In this document: piece after piece, positions 16,480 to 25,181 of the stretch
Layout: every line of letters starts with the position of its first letter
Numbering within the stretch: the first letter of the stretch is position 1
DNA from: Sutcliffiella horikoshii
Lineage (GTDB): Bacteria > Bacillota > Bacilli > Bacillales > Bacillaceae_I
Direction of reading: 5' to 3'
NCBI RefSeq assembly: GCF_020524325.1
Contig: NZ_JAIVKY010000007.1
Span: 701,759 to 765,758 of the forward strand
Length of the DNA: 64,000 bases
The notes under the pieces: generated by a model
What the model was told of the DNA's origin: nothing
What the model saw: only the letters and a program-made list of their open reading frames with translations
Database searches by the model: none
Translations under genes and position numbers: made by a program

Positions 16480-16507
16480 TTGACATAGTTCATAGTTTTG
16501 AGATAAT
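16480..16507 (+). promoter_or_regulatory. SigA-type promoter for the phosphatase gene
   Basis: Consensus TTGACA at 16480-16485, 16-bp spacer, GATAAT at 16502-16507, 31 bp before the TTG start. Confidence 0.7.
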
Positions 16508-16538
16508 TTTAAATTTATAGATAAAGGGGGTTGCATCT

Positions 16539-17144
16539 TTGGAGATACTTTTAATTAGGCATGGGCAATCAGAAGCGGATATTCTGCAGGTTCATGAGGG
16601 GAGAGCCGACTATCCCTTAACAGAACTTGGCAGGATGCAGGCAAAGAGGTTGGCTTGCCGCTTAAACGAACATTGTCCTCCAGATATCATATGGACGAGT
16701 ACATTAAAAAGGGCGGCTGAAACCGCCACGATATTGGCAGAAGAAGTGGGCTGCATGTTAATTAAAGAACCAAATCTTATGGAATTTAACAATGGAGTGT
16801 TGGCGGGCTTACCTAGAGAACTCGCAGCTACAAAATATCCATTGCCGCCGGGAGGAAGAAAACCTCATGAGAGAATTCAAAACGGGGAGTCTGAAATTGA
16901 ATTTCGCATGAGAGTCGAAACAGCATTATCCAAAATCCTAGCGGAAAGTTCAGCTGTTGTGCGGATTGCTATTGTTTCGCATGGGGGGACCATATCAAAT
17001 TTATTAAAAGCATTACTGCAATTACCTGTTCATACGAACATCAGGTTCCCGACAGGAGATACAGGAATGCATACTATTAGAAAAAATGATGAGGGATTGT
17101 CTGTTGTTTCGTTGAATTGTTCAGAGCACTTATATAATATGTAA
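16539..17144 (+). CDS. Histidine-phosphatase (phosphoglycerate-mutase-like) protein
   Basis: 201 aa. The phosphate-accepting RHGQSEAD is at residues 7-14, DIIWTSTLKRAAETA near 50 gives the second Arg, and IVSHGGTIS near 146 the second catalytic His. This is the broad-specificity branch-1 histidine-phosphatase fold (PhoE/CobC/GpmB-like). TTG start with AAAGGGGG 8 bases upstream. Substrate unknown. A terminator shared with patB follows. Confidence 0.88.
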   Translation: MEILLIRHGQSEADILQVHEGRADYPLTELGRMQAKRLACRLNEHCPPDIIWTSTLKRAAETATILAEEVGCMLIKEPNLMEFNNGVLAGLPRELAATKYPLPPGGRKPHERIQNGESEIEFRMRVETALSKILAESSAVVRIAIVSHGGTISNLLKALLQLPVHTNIRFPTGDTGMHTIRKNDEGLSVVSLNCSEHLYNM

Positions 17145-17146
17145 TC

Positions 17147-17186
17147 GGGTTATGCGAGCTAAGTGCTGCATAACCCTTATTTTTTA
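17147..17186. terminator. Terminator between convergent genes
   Basis: GGGTTATGC / GCATAACCC with a 12-base loop, followed by TTATTTTTT on the plus strand. Confidence 0.85.
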
Positions 17187-17201
17187 ACACCGCTAATAAT
17201 T

Positions 17202-18371
17202 TTACGCTAGAGCGGTTTTTAGCCTTAGGAGGCCTTCTTGCAGGGTGGCGTTTGTGCAGGCGACATTCATCCGGATAAAGCCGGTGCCTTCTTTTCCAAA
17301 CTTGCTTCCGGACTCAACGGCAAGCTTTCCTTTATGAAGAAGAAGTCGCTTTAATTCTTCTTCTCCTAATCCCAGCTTCCTGCAATCAATCCAAAGCAGA
17401 TACGTCCCTTCCGGCTTGCTTGCGTTAACACCAGGAATCTCTTTTTGAATATATTCCACGGCATAATCCATATTGTTTTCTATATGTTGCAACACTCCGT
17501 CAAGCCACAACTTTCCATGCCTGTATGCTGCTTCCATTGCGGAAACACCTAACATGTTCAACAAAAAATGGCCCTGCTTTTTCATGAAAAAGTCCAACTT
17601 CTCACGGAAAGAATCATTAGAAGTAACCATTGCGGCAGCCTGTAATCCAGCTATGTTAAAGGTCTTGGTCGGGGCGATACAAGTAACGGTCTGCATGGCA
17701 ATGTCCTCAGAAAGGGAAGCGATAGGGTAATAGGTGTGCTTCTTGAATACTAGATCAGCATGTATGTCATCGGATACGATGATGACATGGTGTTTTACAC
17801 AGATTTCACCAAGTTGCTTCAATTCCTCTTTAGTCCATACTGTTCCACCTGGGTTATGTGGGTTGCATAATAAAAGGAGTTTCACATCACCGTCTAATTT
17901 CGCTTCAAAATCTTGAAGGTTCATATGATAACGGCCTTTCCTATAATCCAGAGGACTAGTAACAAGTTTTCGGTCATTATATGTAACCATGTCATAAAAA
18001 GGATAATAGACAGGGGAGAAAACAATGACCTTGTCCCTTGGATTAGAAAAGGTTTGGATGGTTGCGCTAAGAGCTGGAACTACACCAGAAATATAGGTGA
18101 GCCACTCATGTTTAAGCTCCCATCCGTGTTGTTTGTAAAACCAGCTTGTAACGGCATCGTGAACGGATGGGGAAATGGCGGTATAGCCGTATATTCCATG
18201 CTGTGCTTTGTTCATAATTGCATCGGTTACTTCCTGTGGTGCCTTGAAGTCCATATCTGCCACCCACATCGGCAATACATCATTACTTCCAAATACACGG
18301 GCAGTTTCATCCCATTTGACACTGGAAGTATTTTTTCTATTGATGTTCTCATTGAAGTCATAGGATTTCAT
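17202..18371 (-). CDS. patB: Cystathionine beta-lyase PatB (MalY/PatB family)
   Basis: 389-aa fold-type I PLP enzyme, the length of B. subtilis PatB. Start of domain: KWDETARVFGSNDVLPMWVADMDF, here noted as WVADMDFKAP; CNPHNPGGTVW near 175; the PLP Lys in APTKTFNIAG near 235; and a C-terminal FIRMNVACT with the substrate Arg. It cleaves C-S bonds of cystathionine and related compounds to pyruvate, ammonia and thiol. ATG 18371 follows GGAGGCG by about 12 bases. Adjacent to yugE as in B. subtilis. Confidence 0.9.
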   Translation of the reverse strand: MKSYDFNENINRKNTSSVKWDETARVFGSNDVLPMWVADMDFKAPQEVTDAIMNKAQHGIYGYTAISPSVHDAVTSWFYKQHGWELKHEWLTYISGVVPALSATIQTFSNPRDKVIVFSPVYYPFYDMVTYNDRKLVTSPLDYRKGRYHMNLQDFEAKLDGDVKLLLLCNPHNPGGTVWTKEELKQLGEICVKHHVIIVSDDIHADLVFKKHTYYPIASLSEDIAMQTVTCIAPTKTFNIAGLQAAAMVTSNDSFREKLDFFMKKQGHFLLNMLGVSAMEAAYRHGKLWLDGVLQHIENNMDYAVEYIQKEIPGVNASKPEGTYLLWIDCRKLGLGEEELKRLLLHKGKLAVESGSKFGKEGTGFIRMNVACTNATLQEGLLRLKTALA

Positions 18372-18476
18372 AACTGTTTGTCGCCTCCAATCAGTTTGAC
18401 TCAAGTCTGCTAAACAATTTGTTAAAAACAAGGTATAATATGCAGTAAATGTTCTTGAAAGTAAGGTGAAAGTATT

Positions 18477-18740
18477 GTGATAAAAGCCACTGTAAATGTT
18501 AGATTGATGGAAAACCTATTGCAATGGGATCCGCTTGGATATGGTGTGGATGCCTATGATACAGAGTGTGTGGATGTAGTCCAAGCAGTGCATGAACTTG
18601 ATGATATAAATCAATTGGCCAAAAAAATTCAAGATATTTATGAATTCTCTTTTGAACAATTCATTCCCTTGTCTCAATGTGTGGACAAGGCGAAAGAGCT
18701 AATGGTAATAAAAAATGAAGAGGATTCTTGTTCTTTATAA
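18477..18740 (+). CDS. yugE: DUF1871-family protein YugE
   Basis: 87 aa, the size of B. subtilis YugE, with the family pattern of a helical bundle: NVRLMENLLQWDPLGYGVDAYD, then AKKIQDIYEFSFEQFIPL and a final helix. No signal peptide. GTG start after TAAGGTGA, with TATAAT 38 bp upstream at 18434. It sits between patB and yugF, the same order as in B. subtilis. Molecular function unknown. Confidence 0.85.
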   Translation: MIKATVNVRLMENLLQWDPLGYGVDAYDTECVDVVQAVHELDDINQLAKKIQDIYEFSFEQFIPLSQCVDKAKELMVIKNEEDSCSL

Positions 18741-18783
18741 TAAGGCTTGGAATCCAAATTGTCATGAAAGTAAGCTTCCACAT

Positions 18784-18819
18784 AAAAAGGAGAAAAGCCA
18801 ATTAGAGCTTTTCTCTTTT
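18784..18819. terminator. Bidirectional terminator
   Basis: AAAAGGAGAAAAGC / GCTTTTCTCTTTT with one bulged G, between convergent yugE and yugF. Confidence 0.85.
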
Positions 18820-18821
18820 GT

Positions 18822-19661
18822 TTATGGTGAAGTTTGCAAAAAGTCGAGAATGTTATCATGCACATCTTGCGGCTTTTCTTCCGGAAGAAGGTGACCGGTT
18901 TTTTTGTAGGTGATCAACCGGGAATTTGGCAAGTCTCTATTAAGTCTTTTTCCAACCTCTAAAGGAACAACTTTGTCCTCTTCCCCCCAAATCAACAGGC
19001 TTGGTGTTTCAATCTTTCTTAATATCTCCGCAGCAAGATCGCCTTCCCGGTCGCGAATCATTCTAGTCAAGGCCACAAAAATTTGATCGTCATAAAAAGG
19101 CTCCGTATAACCAGCGATCATCTCGTCATCAATTAAAGAATGATCATATACCACGTTCAATAAATTTTTGATCGGCCCTTGTCTCGCCAGCCAATACTTC
19201 AACCAGATATAGAAATATGGGATTCGCGAAGAGTAGATGACAGAGCGTCGCATTCTTTTTAAGTAGCCTGAGCTACACAGCAGGACCACCTTTTCAACGA
19301 GTTCAGGTTTCTGATTGCTGATGTTTAAGGATATCTGTCCACCCATTGAATGCCCAATTAAAACTGTACGGTTAATCCCTAGTTTTTCAAGAAGGGAAAT
19401 CACCACTTTCGCCATATTTTCATAAGAATAAACAAATTTTTTTGATTTCTCACTTTTGCCAAATGGGGGCAAATCTATCGCAAGAACAGTATATTCTTTC
19501 GTCAACAATGGAATCAAACGGCGAAAACTGAAAGAGGAAGAAAGAAATCCATGGATAAGAACAAGTGTCGGTTTATTGATAAAGGGAGAGTTAGAGTCAT
19601 GGTGAAATTCATAAAACACATTGATTCCTGCAATATTGGCTGTAAATTGATTGGTGTGCAT
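18822..19661 (-). CDS. yugF: Alpha/beta hydrolase YugF
   Basis: 279 aa. Alpha/beta-hydrolase fold: HGFLSSSFSFR oxyanion loop near residue 35, nucleophile Ser in IGHSMGGQ near 105, Asp in IWGEEDKVVP near 225, and His in TGHLLPEEKP near 258. Haloalkane dehalogenase/epoxide-hydrolase-like subgroup; natural substrate unknown. Start ATG after GCAGGAGGGAAAGAG. Neighbour order matches B. subtilis yugE-yugF-yugG. Confidence 0.9.
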   Translation of the reverse strand: MHTNQFTANIAGINVFYEFHHDSNSPFINKPTLVLIHGFLSSSFSFRRLIPLLTKEYTVLAIDLPPFGKSEKSKKFVYSYENMAKVVISLLEKLGINRTVLIGHSMGGQISLNISNQKPELVEKVVLLCSSGYLKRMRRSVIYSSRIPYFYIWLKYWLARQGPIKNLLNVVYDHSLIDDEMIAGYTEPFYDDQIFVALTRMIRDREGDLAAEILRKIETPSLLIWGEEDKVVPLEVGKRLNRDLPNSRLITYKKTGHLLPEEKPQDVHDNILDFLQTSP

Positions 19662-19781
19662 CTCTTTCCCTCCTGCGTTTGAATAGTTATAGGTATTTTA
19701 ACCTCTCTTTGCTATTTCAAACCTGTGTATTTTTTTGAATGTGTTCTGTAAAATAATCGTAATACATTAAGGCGGAATATT

Positions 19782-19790
19782 TGCTATAAT
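19782..19790 (+). promoter_or_regulatory. Extended -10 promoter for alaR-alaT
   Basis: TGCTATAAT (TGn plus TATAAT) 36 bp before the alaR ATG; no good -35 element. Confidence 0.55.
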
Positions 19791-19826
19791 GAGTCAATGT
19801 TTAGTTGAAGGAGATGGGATGAGCGT

Positions 19827-20327
19827 ATGAAATTAACGGAAAAAGAATTGGACTTGCTCCAAATAATTGAAGAAAACGGAAGAATGAATATAGATGTACT
19901 TTCCAAAATGGTGGAACTCACGGAAACTGAAACAGAAAATATGCTGCAGAGGTTGGAAGATCAGCGAATCATCGTTGAATATGGGGCGGTAATTGATTGG
20001 CGTAAGGTTGACAACTTTGAAGGTGTGACCGCGATGATTGACGTGAAAGTGACACCAAAGCGTGAGGTAGGTTTTGATGAGATAGCTAAAAATATATATC
20101 GGTTCCCTGAAGTGAAGTCTGTGTATTTAATGTCGGGGGCGTATGACTTATCTGTTGTAATAGAAGGGAGATCCCTTTCACAGGTGGCAAATTTCGTTTC
20201 TGAAAAGCTTTCCACCCTGGACTCGGTCATCTCGACGACCACCCATTTTATCTTAAAAAAATATAAACATGATGGTACCATCTTTGATCAGGGAGAAGAT
20301 GATCGCCGAATTGTGGTGTCCCCATGA
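19827..20327 (+). CDS. alaR: Lrp/AsnC-family regulator AlaR (YugG)
   Basis: 166 aa. N-terminal helix-turn-helix (ELDLLQIIEENGRMNIDVLSKM, quoted from residue 7: LLQIIEENGRMNIDVL) and a C-terminal RAM ligand domain ending VVEGR..FV. In B. subtilis the homologue controls the alanine aminotransferase encoded by the next gene. The stop overlaps the alaT start by 4 bases (ATGA), implying coupled translation. A short variable tail (FDQGEDDRRIVVSP) follows the RAM domain. Confidence 0.9.
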   Translation: MKLTEKELDLLQIIEENGRMNIDVLSKMVELTETETENMLQRLEDQRIIVEYGAVIDWRKVDNFEGVTAMIDVKVTPKREVGFDEIAKNIYRFPEVKSVYLMSGAYDLSVVIEGRSLSQVANFVSEKLSTLDSVISTTTHFILKKYKHDGTIFDQGEDDRRIVVSP

Positions 20328-21484
20328 AAAACAGAGTAGCAAAACATGTACAAAAACTTCAGCCTTCTGGAATTCGTCGTTTCTTCGATTTGGCTGCGAA
20401 TATGGAAGGTGTTATCTCCTTAGGGGTTGGCGAACCGGACTTCGTCACATCATGGGGTGTTAGGGAAGCTTGCATTACTTCTTTACATAATGGTCATACG
20501 TCATATACTGCAAATGCAGGATTGCTGGAATTAAGAAAAGAAATCAGCCGTTACTTGGTCGAACAATTCGAAGTAGAGTATAGACCTGAAAGCGACGTGA
20601 TCGTCACCGTGGGGGCAAGTCAGGCGTTGGATCTCTCTATCCGTGCGATTGTTGACCCAGGAGATGAAGTGATTGTCATTGAACCTTGTTTCGTTTCCTA
20701 TGCTCCGCTTATTGAACTGGTTGGTGGTACTGCTGTTAAAGTGGGAGCAGATGCGGAGAGAGGATTCAGCATAAACTTTGATGTTTTGGAAAGTGCAATT
20801 ACCGACAGGACAAAGGCAATACTTCTGTGTTTTCCAAACAACCCTACAGGTACCATGCTTACAAAAGACGAACTAATCCGAGTGAGTCGTCTTGTAGAAA
20901 AGCATGATTTGCTGGTTTTATCGGATGAAATTTATGCAGAACTCAGCTTTGACGAAAAGTATACCAGCTTTGCCACTCTTCCTGGTATGAAGGAAAGAAC
21001 GATCTTGATTTCTGGTTTTTCAAAAGGCTTTGCCATGACAGGGTGGCGATTGGGCTTTGTAGCCGGCCCGACAGACATTATAGAAGCAATGTTGAAAATA
21101 CATCAGTATGCTATGATGTGCGCTTCAACCATGGCACAGTATGGTGCGATTGAAGCCTTAAAAAATGGTCGACAAGATATCGAGGCAATGAAAAAAAGCT
21201 ATCGCAGAAGACGGAATTATTTTGTGGCTTCCCTTAACGAGGTGGGGCTGCACTGTCATAACCCTGGTGGAGCGTTTTATGCTTTTCCTTCTGTAAAAGG
21301 AACTGGACTTAGCTCACAAGAATTTGCAGAGAGATTATTGTTAGAGGAAAAGGTAGCGGTCGTACCTGGTAATGTATTCGGGGAAAGTGGAGAAGGGTAT
21401 GTAAGATGTTCTTACGCTTCCTCTTTGGAACAGTTACAGGAAGCAATAAAAAGGATGGAGCGTTTTGTGAAACAATTTCTCTAG
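20324..21484 (+). CDS. alaT: Alanine aminotransferase AlaT (YugH), class I PLP
   Basis: 386-aa class I/II aminotransferase. VGEPDFVTSWGV near residue 32, the CFPNNPTGTML motif with the PLP-contacting Asn near 170, DEIYAEL, the Schiff-base Lys 234 in SGFSKGFAMTGWR, and the carboxylate-binding Arg in YVRCSYA near 366. Translated together with AlaR. Assigned to alanine synthesis from the B. subtilis alaRT operon; aromatic or aspartate specificity is the alternative. Confidence 0.9.
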   Translation: MKNRVAKHVQKLQPSGIRRFFDLAANMEGVISLGVGEPDFVTSWGVREACITSLHNGHTSYTANAGLLELRKEISRYLVEQFEVEYRPESDVIVTVGASQALDLSIRAIVDPGDEVIVIEPCFVSYAPLIELVGGTAVKVGADAERGFSINFDVLESAITDRTKAILLCFPNNPTGTMLTKDELIRVSRLVEKHDLLVLSDEIYAELSFDEKYTSFATLPGMKERTILISGFSKGFAMTGWRLGFVAGPTDIIEAMLKIHQYAMMCASTMAQYGAIEALKNGRQDIEAMKKSYRRRRNYFVASLNEVGLHCHNPGGAFYAFPSVKGTGLSSQEFAERLLLEEKVAVVPGNVFGESGEGYVRCSYASSLEQLQEAIKRMERFVKQFL

Positions 21485-21486
21485 GA

Positions 21487-21525
21487 CAAAAAAAGGGACC
21501 AAATCCAGCGCTTGGATTAGGTCCT
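21487..21525 (-). terminator. Terminator facing the minus strand
   Basis: AGGACCTAATCCA / TGGATTTGGTCCCT (minus-strand reading) with a short loop, then seven or more Ts on the minus strand. It would stop transcription coming from the XRE gene; the plus strand has no T-run, so alaT may end elsewhere or use the hairpin only. Confidence 0.7.
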
Positions 21526-21610
21526 AACAAAAGGGGGAATACTAGAAAGCCTTGATGGTATAAGTATTCCCATGAAATTTATTTTTAAAACCTGATTTTT
21601 AGAAAATTCT

Positions 21611-21962
21611 TTATTGAGTGCTATATTTTTTTTCGTACAATATTTGCATTACATGTAAGAAGTCTTCATCTGTATAATCTTTAGCTTTTCTAAGAATTAA
21701 CTTGGCTCTTTTAATCCCTACTTCTTTTATCAATTCCTCCAGTTCCTGTAGAATTCTTGGAAGTAAAGGACTCTAATAGTTCGGAAGCAGGTACATCTAA
21801 AACCGTTGAAATTTTTAAAATGGTCTGCATGTCCGGAGTTTGTTGTCCTGCTTCATATTTTTCAATGGTGCCGGTTCCAACTCGGATTTTCAAGGCAAGC
21901 TCAGCAGCGGTCATTTTTGCACGTTCTCGATAAAAGCGGATGTTTTCCCCAATATTTCTCAT
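21611..21962 (-). pseudogene. XRE-family regulator with a frameshift
   Basis: The first 65 codons encode an XRE helix-turn-helix: NIGENIRFYRERAKM, then AGQQTPDMQTILKIS. In that frame the protein ends at 21711 in a poor-quality tail. From about 21770 the next frame encodes a convincing helical C-terminus (LPRILQELEELIKEVG, then KRAKLILRKAKDYTDEDF) running to TAA at 21611-21613. One missing or extra base near 21770-21780 joins the two into a regulator of about 116 aa. Ribosome site TGGAGG lies before the ATG at 21962. Either a genuine lesion or a sequencing error. Confidence 0.75.
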
Positions 21963-22169
21963 TCCCGATTACCTCCAATGTAAGCAATTTCTTACTTTTA
22001 TCATACCATGATTAATCTAGATAAAGTTTGAACATATTTTTACTCTTTCTTGATAAGTTTATTTTATTTAAAATAATTCATGAACATACGGTTATTTTCT
22101 TCATTCAAGGATATTAGTGACAAAATGCACAAATAATAAAAAGGACTCCAAGTAAGCAAAAAAGTATTT

Positions 22170-22198
22170 TTGATTAAATATCGGATTTGTGGTATAAT
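22170..22198 (+). promoter_or_regulatory. SigA-type promoter for yugI
   Basis: TTGATT at 22170-22175, 17-bp spacer, TATAAT at 22193-22198, 52 bp before the yugI ATG. Confidence 0.75.
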
Positions 22199-22249
22199 CT
22201 TTTATTGCGTTCAATGTGTATAAAAATTAAATTATTTAGGAGTGTTTTC

Positions 22250-22657
22250 ATGTCTGATAAATTCGAAATTGGAAGTGTATTAACTGGTAAAGTAACAGGT
22301 ATTCAACCTTACGGAGCGTTCGTTGCGCTGGACGAAGAAACTCAAGGTCTTGTTCATATTTCTGAAATTACGCACGGTTATGTGAAAGATGTAAACGAAC
22401 ATTTAAAAATGGGCGATGAGGTTCAAGTAAAAGTTCTTTCTGTTGACGAAAAGTCCAACAAAATCAGCTTGTCCATCAAAGCTACTCAAGAAGCTCCTGC
22501 TGAAGCACCAGCAGCTGCTCCAAGAAAACCTAAGAAACGTCAAGCTACTGTAGTGAAAAACCACACAGAAGCAGCTCCTGGCGGCTTCAACACGCTTAAA
22601 GACAAATTAGAAGAGTGGATTGAGCAATCCAACCGTAACGACCTAATCAAGAAGTAA
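22250..22657 (+). CDS. yugI: S1-domain RNA-binding protein YugI (general stress protein 13 type)
   Basis: 135 aa. The N-terminal 75 residues form one S1 OB-fold: GSVLTGKVTGIQPYGAFV, GLVHISEITHGYVKDV, VKVLSVDEKSNKISLSIK. A flexible Ala/Pro/Lys linker and a C-terminal amphipathic segment (LKDKLEEWIEQSNRNDL) follow. Homologues associate with ribosomes. ATG 22250 is set by TTTAGGAGTG upstream; a frame opening at 22187 lies over the promoter. Same neighbourhood as B. subtilis yugI (alaT before, yuzA/yugJ after). Confidence 0.92.
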   Translation: MSDKFEIGSVLTGKVTGIQPYGAFVALDEETQGLVHISEITHGYVKDVNEHLKMGDEVQVKVLSVDEKSNKISLSIKATQEAPAEAPAAAPRKPKKRQATVVKNHTEAAPGGFNTLKDKLEEWIEQSNRNDLIKK

Positions 22658-22673
22658 TCTTGATTAAGTGCGA

Positions 22674-22702
22674 GAGACATCCTGTGAGGGGTGTCTTTTT
22701 TA
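22674..22702 (+). terminator. Terminator after yugI
   Basis: AGACATCC / GGGTGTCT followed by six Ts. Confidence 0.85.
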
Positions 22703-22725
22703 TATTATTAAAAATCTATAAACCC

Positions 22726-23075
22726 GTTAATTTCCGTTCCAGGCGCTTCGCTTGCCTGCGGGCGGTCCGTGAGCCTCCTCAGGCTTCGCCTTCCGGGGTC
22801 TCACCTGTCCCTCCCTCCCGCGGGCGTCTGCGCGCCTTCCACTACAATCAACAAGGCGACTTCATTTACTTAAGTGATAGTGAGAATTCATCAAACTGAG
22901 TTATCTGTAAAAGCACTAACACTTCGTTTTCTCTTAATTTCTAGCTGTGGATTGGAGCAAATGGCGGAGACACCAGCGGGGGAGTAACGGTAGGTTGAGA
23001 CCCCGCAGGCGAAAAGCCGAGGAGGCTCAAGCACCGTCCCGCGGAAAGCGAAGCCATTTGCGGAAAGGAACAGCG
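22726..23075. repeat. Composite head-to-head intergenic repeat, copy 1
   Basis: A type 1 unit on the minus strand (22726-22855, with TTTCCGTTCCAGGCGCTTCG at its left end and CACTACAATCAAC at its right) and a type 2 unit on the plus strand (22941-23075, CTAGCTGTGGATTGGAGC to GGAACAGCG) flank an 85-bp linker containing CTGTAAAAGCACTAAC. Both units share GAGGAGGCTCA and CCGCGG(G/A) blocks and can fold strongly. Apparent reading frames over them are translations of the repeat and are not counted as genes. It separates yugI from yuzA. Confidence 0.88.
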
Positions 23076-23117
23076 ATGTTTAACCAATACCCGAGGTACT
23101 TACATCATATAAAAAAT

Positions 23118-23146
23118 GAAAACCGCCACAGAAGAGGCGGTTTTTT
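23118..23146. terminator. Bidirectional terminator
   Basis: AAAACCGCC / GGCGGTTTTTT; ends yuzA transcription on the minus strand (As at 23112-23116) and also has Ts on the plus strand. Confidence 0.85.
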
Positions 23147-23151
23147 GTGGT

Positions 23152-23385
23152 TTATCGAGTTGTTCTTGGTTCGATTTCTCTTTCGTGCTGTTCTGATGGG
23201 ACGAAAAGAAGTCCTAGGTTGATGAGTCCAGCAATTCCAACTAGACCGTATATGATACGGGACAAGGCTGCGCTTTGACCGCCAAAAATAGCTGCTACAA
23301 GATCGAACTGGAAGAACCCAATCAATCCCCAGTTAATAGCTCCGACAATAGTCAGTACTAGTGCGATACGTTGAATAGTACTCAT
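23152..23385 (-). CDS. yuzA: DUF378 small membrane protein YuzA
   Basis: 77 aa, two membrane spans. The DUF378 signature INWGLIGFFQFDLVAAIFGG is at residues 17-36 and the second span is YGLVGIAGLINLGLLF. The charged tail (HEREIEPRTTR) should be cytoplasmic. B. subtilis yuzA has the same length class and lies in the same yugI-yugJ interval. ATG after AAGGAGGGAATGTT. Function unknown. Confidence 0.88.
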   Translation of the reverse strand: MSTIQRIALVLTIVGAINWGLIGFFQFDLVAAIFGGQSAALSRIIYGLVGIAGLINLGLLFVPSEQHEREIEPRTTR

Positions 23386-23568
23386 AACATTCCCTCCTTG
23401 AGAATATAAGTGCTTTCCTCCATATATTTTGTAACTGAACAGAAATTATTCATTTATAAATTTTTTTTGAGGAAGCATCATAAAAGTGGATAGTTGTATC
23501 CTTGAAGCTAATTCTTTGCAAGCAAGGAAAAAATGATCCATAATCATGGCAAAAGGGAGGTAATAGTA

Positions 23569-24732
23569 ATGGATAATTTTACTTTTTATAATCCAACAAA
23601 GCTAATATTCGGGAAAGGGCAACTAGAAACGTTGCCACAGGAAATTGGAGCTTACGGTAAGAACGTTCTTCTTGTTTATGGAGGAGGAAGTATTAAGAGA
23701 AGTGGTCTTTATGATGATGTAATCAATACTTTAAATAAAGCAGGTGCAAAGGTAACGGAGCTAGCTGGGGTGGAACCTAACCCGAGATTATCCACAGTTA
23801 GAAAAGGTGTCGAGCTTTGCAAAGAAAATCAAATTGACTTTCTTTTGGCAGTTGGTGGAGGAAGTGTAATTGATTGTACGAAAGCAATCGCTGCAGGTGC
23901 CAAATATGATGGAGACGTTTGGGATATTGTACTTAAAAAACAAATTGCAACAGAAGCATTGCCGTTTGGAACAGTATTGACGCTTGCTGCAACAGGCTCT
24001 GAAATGAATGCAGGATCTGTTATCACAAATTGGGAAACGAATGAAAAATACGGATGGGGCAGTCCTGTGACGTTTCCTAAGTTCTCCATTCTAGACCCTG
24101 TGAATACCTTTACTGTGCCAAAAGATCACACTGTATACGGTATTGTGGATATGATGTCACATGTATTAGAGCAGTACTTCCATCAGACAACCAACACACC
24201 GCTTCAAGATCGTATGTGTGAAGCGGTTCTAACTACTGTAATGGAAACAGCTCCGAAGCTTTTAGATAATCTGGAGAGTTATGAGCACCGCGAAACGATT
24301 CTTTACAATGGAACCATTGCGCTTAATGGTATGCTGCAGATGGGTTATCGTGGCGATTGGGCTACACATGGCATTGAGCATGCTGTTTCTGCCATCTATG
24401 ATATTCCGCATGCAGGTGGATTGGCTATCCTATTCCCTAATTGGATGGAGCATGTCATGGATGCTAACCTAGGCCGATTTAAACAATTGGCTGTTAGGGT
24501 GTTTGGCGTGCAAGACAGTGGCTCAACAGACCAAGAAATTGCTTTAGAGGGTATTCGCAGACTTCGTGAATTCTGGTCAAGCCTTGGCGCTCCTACACGT
24601 TTAGCTGATTATGACATTGATGATAAAAATATCAATAAAATGGCTGAACATGTGATGTCACAAGGAACAGTAGGAAACTTCAAATCACTTTCACATGACG
24701 ATGTCACTTCTATTTTGAAAGCATCACTATAA
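23569..24732 (+). CDS. yugJ: Iron-type NADH-dependent butanol dehydrogenase YugJ
   Basis: 387-aa Fe-dependent (group III) alcohol dehydrogenase. [13 protein letters not shown] and [13 protein letters not shown] form the NAD-binding half; [13 protein letters not shown] is characteristic of the YugJ/BdhA group; metal ligands lie in MSHVLEQYF and [19 protein letters not shown] (given as [11 protein letters not shown] and PHAGGL). It interconverts aldehydes and alcohols in fermentation. ATG 23569 has AAAAGGGAGGTAATAGTA upstream; an earlier ATG (23533) lacks a site. Confidence 0.92.
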   Translation: MDNFTFYNPTKLIFGKGQLETLPQEIGAYGKNVLLVYGGGSIKRSGLYDDVINTLNKAGAKVTELAGVEPNPRLSTVRKGVELCKENQIDFLLAVGGGSVIDCTKAIAAGAKYDGDVWDIVLKKQIATEALPFGTVLTLAATGSEMNAGSVITNWETNEKYGWGSPVTFPKFSILDPVNTFTVPKDHTVYGIVDMMSHVLEQYFHQTTNTPLQDRMCEAVLTTVMETAPKLLDNLESYEHRETILYNGTIALNGMLQMGYRGDWATHGIEHAVSAIYDIPHAGGLAILFPNWMEHVMDANLGRFKQLAVRVFGVQDSGSTDQEIALEGIRRLREFWSSLGAPTRLADYDIDDKNINKMAEHVMSQGTVGNFKSLSHDDVTSILKASL

Positions 24733-24735
24733 AAT

Positions 24736-24779
24736 AAAAAAACTGGCAGAACCTGATACGGTTGTCTGCCAGTTTTTTT
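24736..24779. terminator. Bidirectional terminator between yugJ and mrp
   Basis: AAAAAAACTGGCAGA / TCTGCCAGTTTTTTT, perfect 13-15 bp stem, between convergent yugJ and mrpG. Confidence 0.93.
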
Positions 24780-24782
24780 GTT

Positions 24783-25181
24783 TTATGCTTCAGTATGGAC
24801 CTTTTGTCTTTTTTCTACTTCCTTTTTGGTTTTAGGGTGTTCTTTTGTCTTTAAATCATCCTGAACTGTCTTCTCCCAAAGAGGAACGTCTGTAAAGTAG
24901 GCTGCTCTTGATATGAGATGACCTGCAACAGGGGCTGTAATAAAGACAAACACAATTCCAAGTACCAATCGTGCACTAAAGTAATTATCTGCAAACCAGA
25001 AATATAGTAAAGCACCAACTAGAATCAACAAGACACCAAGTGTGGCGCTCTTAGAGGCTGCATGACTGCGGGTATATACATCCGGTAGTCTTATCAAGCC
25101 AATGGTCGTTACCAAGCTAAGAAGAGAGCCTAGCAGTACGACAATGCCAATAAATATGTTAATTGTCTCTGTCATACTCAA
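24783..25181 (-). CDS. mrpG: Na+/H+ antiporter subunit MrpG
   Basis: 132 aa, three spans, PhaG/MnhG family: VTTIGLIRLPDVYTRSHAASKSATLG is typical (core RLPDVYTRSHA). Last gene of the Mrp operon; its start overlaps mrpF by 23 bp. A long, highly charged cytoplasmic tail rich in Lys and Glu (KTKEHPKTKKEVEKRQK) ends the protein. All seven Mrp subunits are needed for cation/proton exchange in Bacillus. Confidence 0.93.
   Translation of the reverse strand: MSMTETINIFIGIVVLLGSLLSLVTTIGLIRLPDVYTRSHAASKSATLGVLLILVGALLYFWFADNYFSARLVLGIVFVFITAPVAGHLISRAAYFTDVPLWEKTVQDDLKTKEHPKTKKEVEKRQKVHTEA

Noticed and set aside
22726..23075. Transposon or insertion sequence
   Set aside because: No transposase frame, and I could not see clear target-site duplications at the ends of the composite repeats.
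22947..23222. Arg/Lys-rich reading frame, also seen at 35247-35465 and 45593-45814, starting MD.SKWRR
   Set aside because: These are translations of the type 2 repeat unit. The starts have no ribosome site, the frames end soon after the repeat, and similarity follows the DNA rather than codon structure.
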